This document shows, piece after piece, positions 6,421 to 7,603 of a stretch of 7,603 bases of DNA. Below the pieces are notes generated by a model. That model searched no databases. It saw only the letters and a list, made by a program, of their open reading frames with translations, and was not told the origin of the DNA. The stretch lies in assembly GCA_016931665.1 (NCBI GenBank), contig JAFGEH010000190.1, forward strand, positions 1-7,603, read 5' to 3'. The translations under genes and the position numbers were made by a program. The stretch comes from Candidatus Cloacimonadota bacterium. GTDB taxonomy: Bacteria; Cloacimonadota; Cloacimonadia; Cloacimonadales; TCS61. Position 1 is the stretch's first letter. Each line of letters starts with the position of its first letter.

Positions 6421-7603
6421 ATGTACACCTTCGGCATTATCGGGCTGGCCAGAAGCGGCATCGCCGCTGCCCGTAAACTGCAACGGTTGGGTCATACCGC
6501 TTTCCTCAGCGATTCCAGGCCGGCAAGTGCCATTGCAGAATCAGCTGAACTGCAGGCAAATTTCCCCTGCGAATTCGGAGGCCATACTGAATGCCTTCTC
6601 GACTGCCGGACCATCATTGTCAGTCCCGGAGTTCCCCTGAATATCCCTATCCTGCAGGCAGCTTCCCAACGTGGGATCGAACTGATCAGCGAGATCGAAC
6701 TGGGCTTCCGGCTGAAAGCTGCTGACAGCAGTATAATAGCGGTTACCGGTTCCAATGGTAAAAGCACCACTGTGTCCCTGATTCATCATCTTTTAACGCA
6801 GGCCGGGGTGAAAGTACTGCTGGCAGGCAATATCGGCTCTGCCTTCACCGCTGCCCCCGTGGAAGAACCCGGCACAGATGTCTTCGTTCTGGAACTCAGC
6901 AGCTTCCAACTGGAACTGATAGACCGCTTTCACCCCAGGGTAAGCGTGCTGCTTAATATCACTCCCGATCATCTTAACCGGTATCCGGATATGAATGCCT
7001 ATGCCCGGGCTAAATTCAATATTTTCCGTAATCAAACGAGGGAAGATCTGGCGGTGCTGAACGAGGACGACCCCTATGGCTGGAAATTCTCGCATAAACT
7101 GAAAAGCCGGCTGGGATTTTTTTCACTGCAGCCGAATGGTATTTTCCGCTATAATGGCAGCAGTATTAACTACCAGGATGCAGAATTCAGCCTCGAGCAT
7201 CTCCCCCTGCGGGGTCCCCACAACCATGCCAATATCATGGCTGCCCTGCTGGCAGTTTCCGATTACAAAATAAATAATGATCTACTGAAACAGGCACTGG
7301 CCTCGTTCCAGCCACTGCCGCACAGACTGGAAACGGTGGCCCAGGTGCGCGGCATAACCTTTATCAATGATTCCAAGGCCACCAACACCGATTCGGTGCG
7401 TTATGCCCTGCAATCCTTTCCCCGCCGCATCCGGCTGATCATGGGAGGCGCGGGCAAGGGTGAAGACTACCGGGTCTTGAACAATCTGCTCGCAACCAGG
7501 GCGGAAAAGGTTTATCTGACCGGCGACAGCCAGAAGGAAATGAGCGAGGCCTTTTCCGGAGTGGTGGAGCTGGCTTCCTTCCCCGATATAGCCGCCGCCG
7601 TAC
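6421..7603 (+). CDS. murD: UDP-N-acetylmuramoyl-L-alanine--D-glutamate ligase (MurD), 3' end missing
   Basis: Cytoplasmic ligase that adds D-glutamate to UDP-MurNAc-L-Ala using ATP, the step before MurE. Translation from 6421 stays open to the window edge: 394 codons of an expected 440-460, so roughly the last 50-60 residues are missing. The N-terminal UDP-binding fold opens with GLARSG at 8-13, and VSPGVP lies at 67-72. Next come SEIELG at 90-95, the P-loop GSNGKSTT at 110-117, ELSSFQLE at 158-165 and the TPDHLNRY stretch at 181-188. K198 is at the position of the carbamylated lysine of E. coli MurD. The series ends with GPHNHAN at 265-271, PHRLE at 300-304 and NDSKATN at 316-322. These are specific MurD motifs, and every catalytic position that can be seen is intact. 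The gene follows mraY by 11 nt, as in the standard dcw order. Confidence 0.96.
   Translation, partial: MYTFGIIGLARSGIAAARKLQRLGHTAFLSDSRPASAIAESAELQANFPCEFGGHTECLLDCRTIIVSPGVPLNIPILQAASQRGIELISEIELGFRLKAADSSIIAVTGSNGKSTTVSLIHHLLTQAGVKVLLAGNIGSAFTAAPVEEPGTDVFVLELSSFQLELIDRFHPRVSVLLNITPDHLNRYPDMNAYARAKFNIFRNQTREDLAVLNEDDPYGWKFSHKLKSRLGFFSLQPNGIFRYNGSSINYQDAEFSLEHLPLRGPHNHANIMAALLAVSDYKINNDLLKQALASFQPLPHRLETVAQVRGITFINDSKATNTDSVRYALQSFPRRIRLIMGGAGKGEDYRVLNNLLATRAEKVYLTGDSQKEMSEAFSGVVELASFPDIAAAV

Noticed and set aside
6793..7095. 100-codon - strand frame opposite murD, with others at 6492-6770 and 6541-6789
   Set aside because: The + strand here encodes MurD with all its motifs continuous across the region, so the antisense frames are by-products.

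Overview
The window is a stretch of a bacterial dcw (division and cell wall) cluster with every gene on the + strand. The order is ftsL (5' end missing), a class B penicillin-binding protein of the FtsI type, a fused murE-murF, mraY, and murD (3' end missing). This matches the canonical dcw order ftsL-ftsI-murE-murF-mraY-murD. By that order, mraZ/rsmH would be expected upstream and ftsW/murG/murC downstream, but neither side is in the window.

Layout: 2-325 is the end of a small one-span membrane protein with a coiled coil, called FtsL. 341-2518 is a 725-residue transpeptidase with two C-terminal PASTA repeats. 2515-5292 is one uninterrupted 925-codon frame carrying a complete MurE followed by a complete MurF. 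5294-6409 is the polytopic lipid I synthase MraY. 6421 to the end is MurD, cut off by the window edge after 394 codons. The gaps are 15 nt, a 4-nt ATGA overlap, 1 nt and 11 nt. I see no room for, and no sign of, an internal promoter or terminator, so this is probably one transcript. No non-coding stretch exceeds 15 bases, and I see no tRNA, rRNA, mobile element or CRISPR array.

How the genes work together: MurD adds D-Glu, the MurE half adds meso-diaminopimelate (its DNPR motif indicates this amino acid) and the MurF half adds D-Ala-D-Ala, giving UDP-MurNAc-pentapeptide. MraY moves phospho-MurNAc-pentapeptide onto undecaprenyl phosphate at the inner face of the membrane. The PBP cross-links the finished strands at the septum, where FtsL is part of the divisome that activates it.

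Organism: a bacterium with meso-DAP peptidoglycan and G+C that looks close to 50% (estimated by eye). The FtsI-type protein with C-terminal PASTA repeats, together with the MraY sequence style, would suit a Gram-negative lineage of the Bacteroidota/Chlorobi/Cloacimonadota kind. This is a weak inference and the window holds no taxonomic marker gene.

Overall this is a housekeeping region, not a new system. The points worth a second look are the MurE-MurF fusion, a shortened and altered central domain in its MurF half, and the paired PASTA repeats on the division PBP.
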